In this document: one piece after another, positions 63,273-64,000 of the stretch
Position numbering within the stretch: the stretch's first letter is position 1
Layout of the letters: each line of letters starts with the position of its first letter
DNA from: Halobacteriovorax marinus
Lineage (GTDB): Bacteria; Bdellovibrionota; Bacteriovoracia; Bacteriovoracales; Bacteriovoracaceae
DNA: 64,000 bases
Direction: 5' to 3'
NCBI GenBank assembly: GCA_002163155.1
Contig: MAAO01000015.1
Span: 1 to 64,000 of the forward strand
Translations under genes and position numbers: made by a program
Notes under the pieces: model-generated
Seen by the model: only the letters and a program-made list of their open reading frames with translations
Database searches by the model: none
What the model was told of the DNA's origin: nothing

Positions 63273-64000
63273 TTAACTACCTGTACTTTGATAATGTTTA
63301 ATTCCAAACTTCCAAAACTTCAAGGCCGCCGCTAGAAAACACAGGGCCACCAGAGGAGTTATATATTGAAAGAACTCAGGAGAATTTAAGGGTTCATGTT
63401 TATTGAAGAGAATAACTGTTGGATAATAACTGACAAATCCCACAGGAATAATAAAGAGAAAAATATTTCTAAGCCAAGGCTGATAAATAGAAACAGGATA
63501 CTTACTCATCTCCATTCCGCCGTAAGTAAAGGCGTTAAAGAGTTCAGCAGATTGAATTGTCCAAAAAGTAAATGTGGCCCCTATGAGAAATAGTGCAAAG
63601 TAGACAATCATGAGAGAAAAAAGAGTTGAGCAAATAATCCACAATTCAAATCCACCTGGATCAATTCCTCGCATATAGAGTGAAACAACTAGGGCAATCA
63701 CTCCTTGAATCAGTCTACCTACTCTATGCAACGCAAATGAATAAGGAAGAATATGTACCAAAGGAGATATGGGTCTTATTAGATACCTATCAAAATCTCC
63801 CGTGCGTACAAATTCAGGAATATGATTTAAACCAGAAGCTAAAAGTTGTGCGATTCCCATAGCGATAGTTGTTAATCCATATAGATAGACAACTTCCCAA
63901 AAGGACCATCCTCCCACACTCTCAAAGGTTTCAAATATAATATATATTCCACAGATATTCACAAGGGTCAGTATCGCCATGCCTAACATTTCGTAGAGGT
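63273..64000 (-). CDS. ABC-2 permease (DUF990-type), N-terminus beyond the window
   Basis: About 240 residues are visible; the frame remains open past the first ATG (63989) to base 64000, and the family is longer at the N-terminus, so this is probably a partial gene. Membrane helices are clear; the segment LNHIPEFVRTGDFDRYLIRPISPL is the family's most conserved region. Together with the ATPase and probably another permease outside, it forms an exporter. Confidence 0.85.
   Translation of the reverse strand, partial: LYEMLGMAILTLVNICGIYIIFETFESVGGWSFWEVVYLYGLTTIAMGIAQLLASGLNHIPEFVRTGDFDRYLIRPISPLVHILPYSFALHRVGRLIQGVIALVVSLYMRGIDPGGFELWIICSTLFSLMIVYFALFLIGATFTFWTIQSAELFNAFTYGGMEMSKYPVSIYQPWLRNIFLFIIPVGFVSYYPTVILFNKHEPLNSPEFFQYITPLVALCFLAAALKFWKFGIKHYQSTGS

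Noticed and set aside
1-64000. CRISPR arrays, insertion sequences, prophage genes
   Set aside because: No regularly spaced direct repeats of CRISPR type, no transposase or integrase motifs, and no phage structural genes; the ORF6N gene alone is not evidence of a prophage.

Overview
The window is 64 kb of compact, AT-rich bacterial chromosome. The gene content resembles the low-GC Bdellovibrionota (Bacteriovorax / Halobacteriovorax type). The reasons are dense secreted hydrolases and outer-membrane proteins, a Vibrio-type secreted leucyl aminopeptidase, chemotaxis proteins with fused receiver and PAS domains, a fungal-type saccharopine dehydrogenase, and many K/E-rich low-complexity exported proteins. 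This placement is inference from gene content; no rRNA is present to confirm it. I see no CRISPR array, insertion sequence, prophage or rRNA operon. The one RNA gene is tRNA-His(GTG).

Layout: 0-3.7 kb (minus) is a chemotaxis operon: cheA with a C-terminal receiver, cheW, then a PAS-repeat MCP running off the left edge. 3.8-10.5 kb holds an acidic membrane protein, a class II aldolase, an ATP-grasp protein, a SUV3-type RNA helicase and an M28 aminopeptidase. 10.6-16.9 kb has nitronate monooxygenase with saccharopine dehydrogenase, an M3 peptidase with an ATP/ADP-translocase-like carrier, and a glycosyltransferase. 16.9-23.6 kb has a DtxR/MntR-like regulator with its likely operator, exported proteins, a DCC oxidoreductase, a polyprenol-phosphate mannosyltransferase, a zinc metalloprotease, an ORF6N protein and a methyltransferase. 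23.6-31 kb is mostly metabolic (rpiB, ahcY with a structured leader, a ThrB-like kinase, an RlmL-like methyltransferase, an acyl-CoA dehydrogenase) plus a nuclease-like orphan.

31-35.4 kb holds a lipoprotein with a triplet repeat and a divergent pair: a FecR-domain protein with a long EK/EKEKER repeat tail, and a helical-repeat/beta-barrel outer-membrane protein. 35.5-38.5 kb is gpmI-pfkA and a stand-alone ComM N-terminal domain. 38.6-44.1 kb has a trypsin-like protease, a glutamate dehydrogenase-type enzyme and parAB. 44.3-48 kb is rhodanese, nadA, a cysteine desulfurase and a degenerate 5'-nucleotidase-like protein that seems to start at ATT. 48-54.8 kb has a cysteine-rich lipoprotein, a formylglycine-enzyme-fold membrane protein, PrkA kinase, an RluA-type pseudouridine synthase, a HAD phosphatase and a small barrel. 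55-57 kb has tRNA-His, a MipA/OmpV protein and a divergent NsrR-truncated haemoglobin pair around a perfect 29-bp palindrome. 57-62.3 kb has two LysR regulators and several exported proteins (HEWGTFT family, UPF0489/arginase-like, di-CxxCH). 62.3-64 kb is an ABC-2 exporter cut by the right edge.

No long non-coding stretch exists: the longest gap is about 240 bases (33561-33798). The strongest candidates for undescribed biology are the FecR/EK-repeat and barrel divergon, the cluster at 46.9-50.1 kb built from degenerate enzyme folds, the SUV3-type helicase operon, and the orphan ComM domain. The NsrR palindrome is the clearest regulatory signal.
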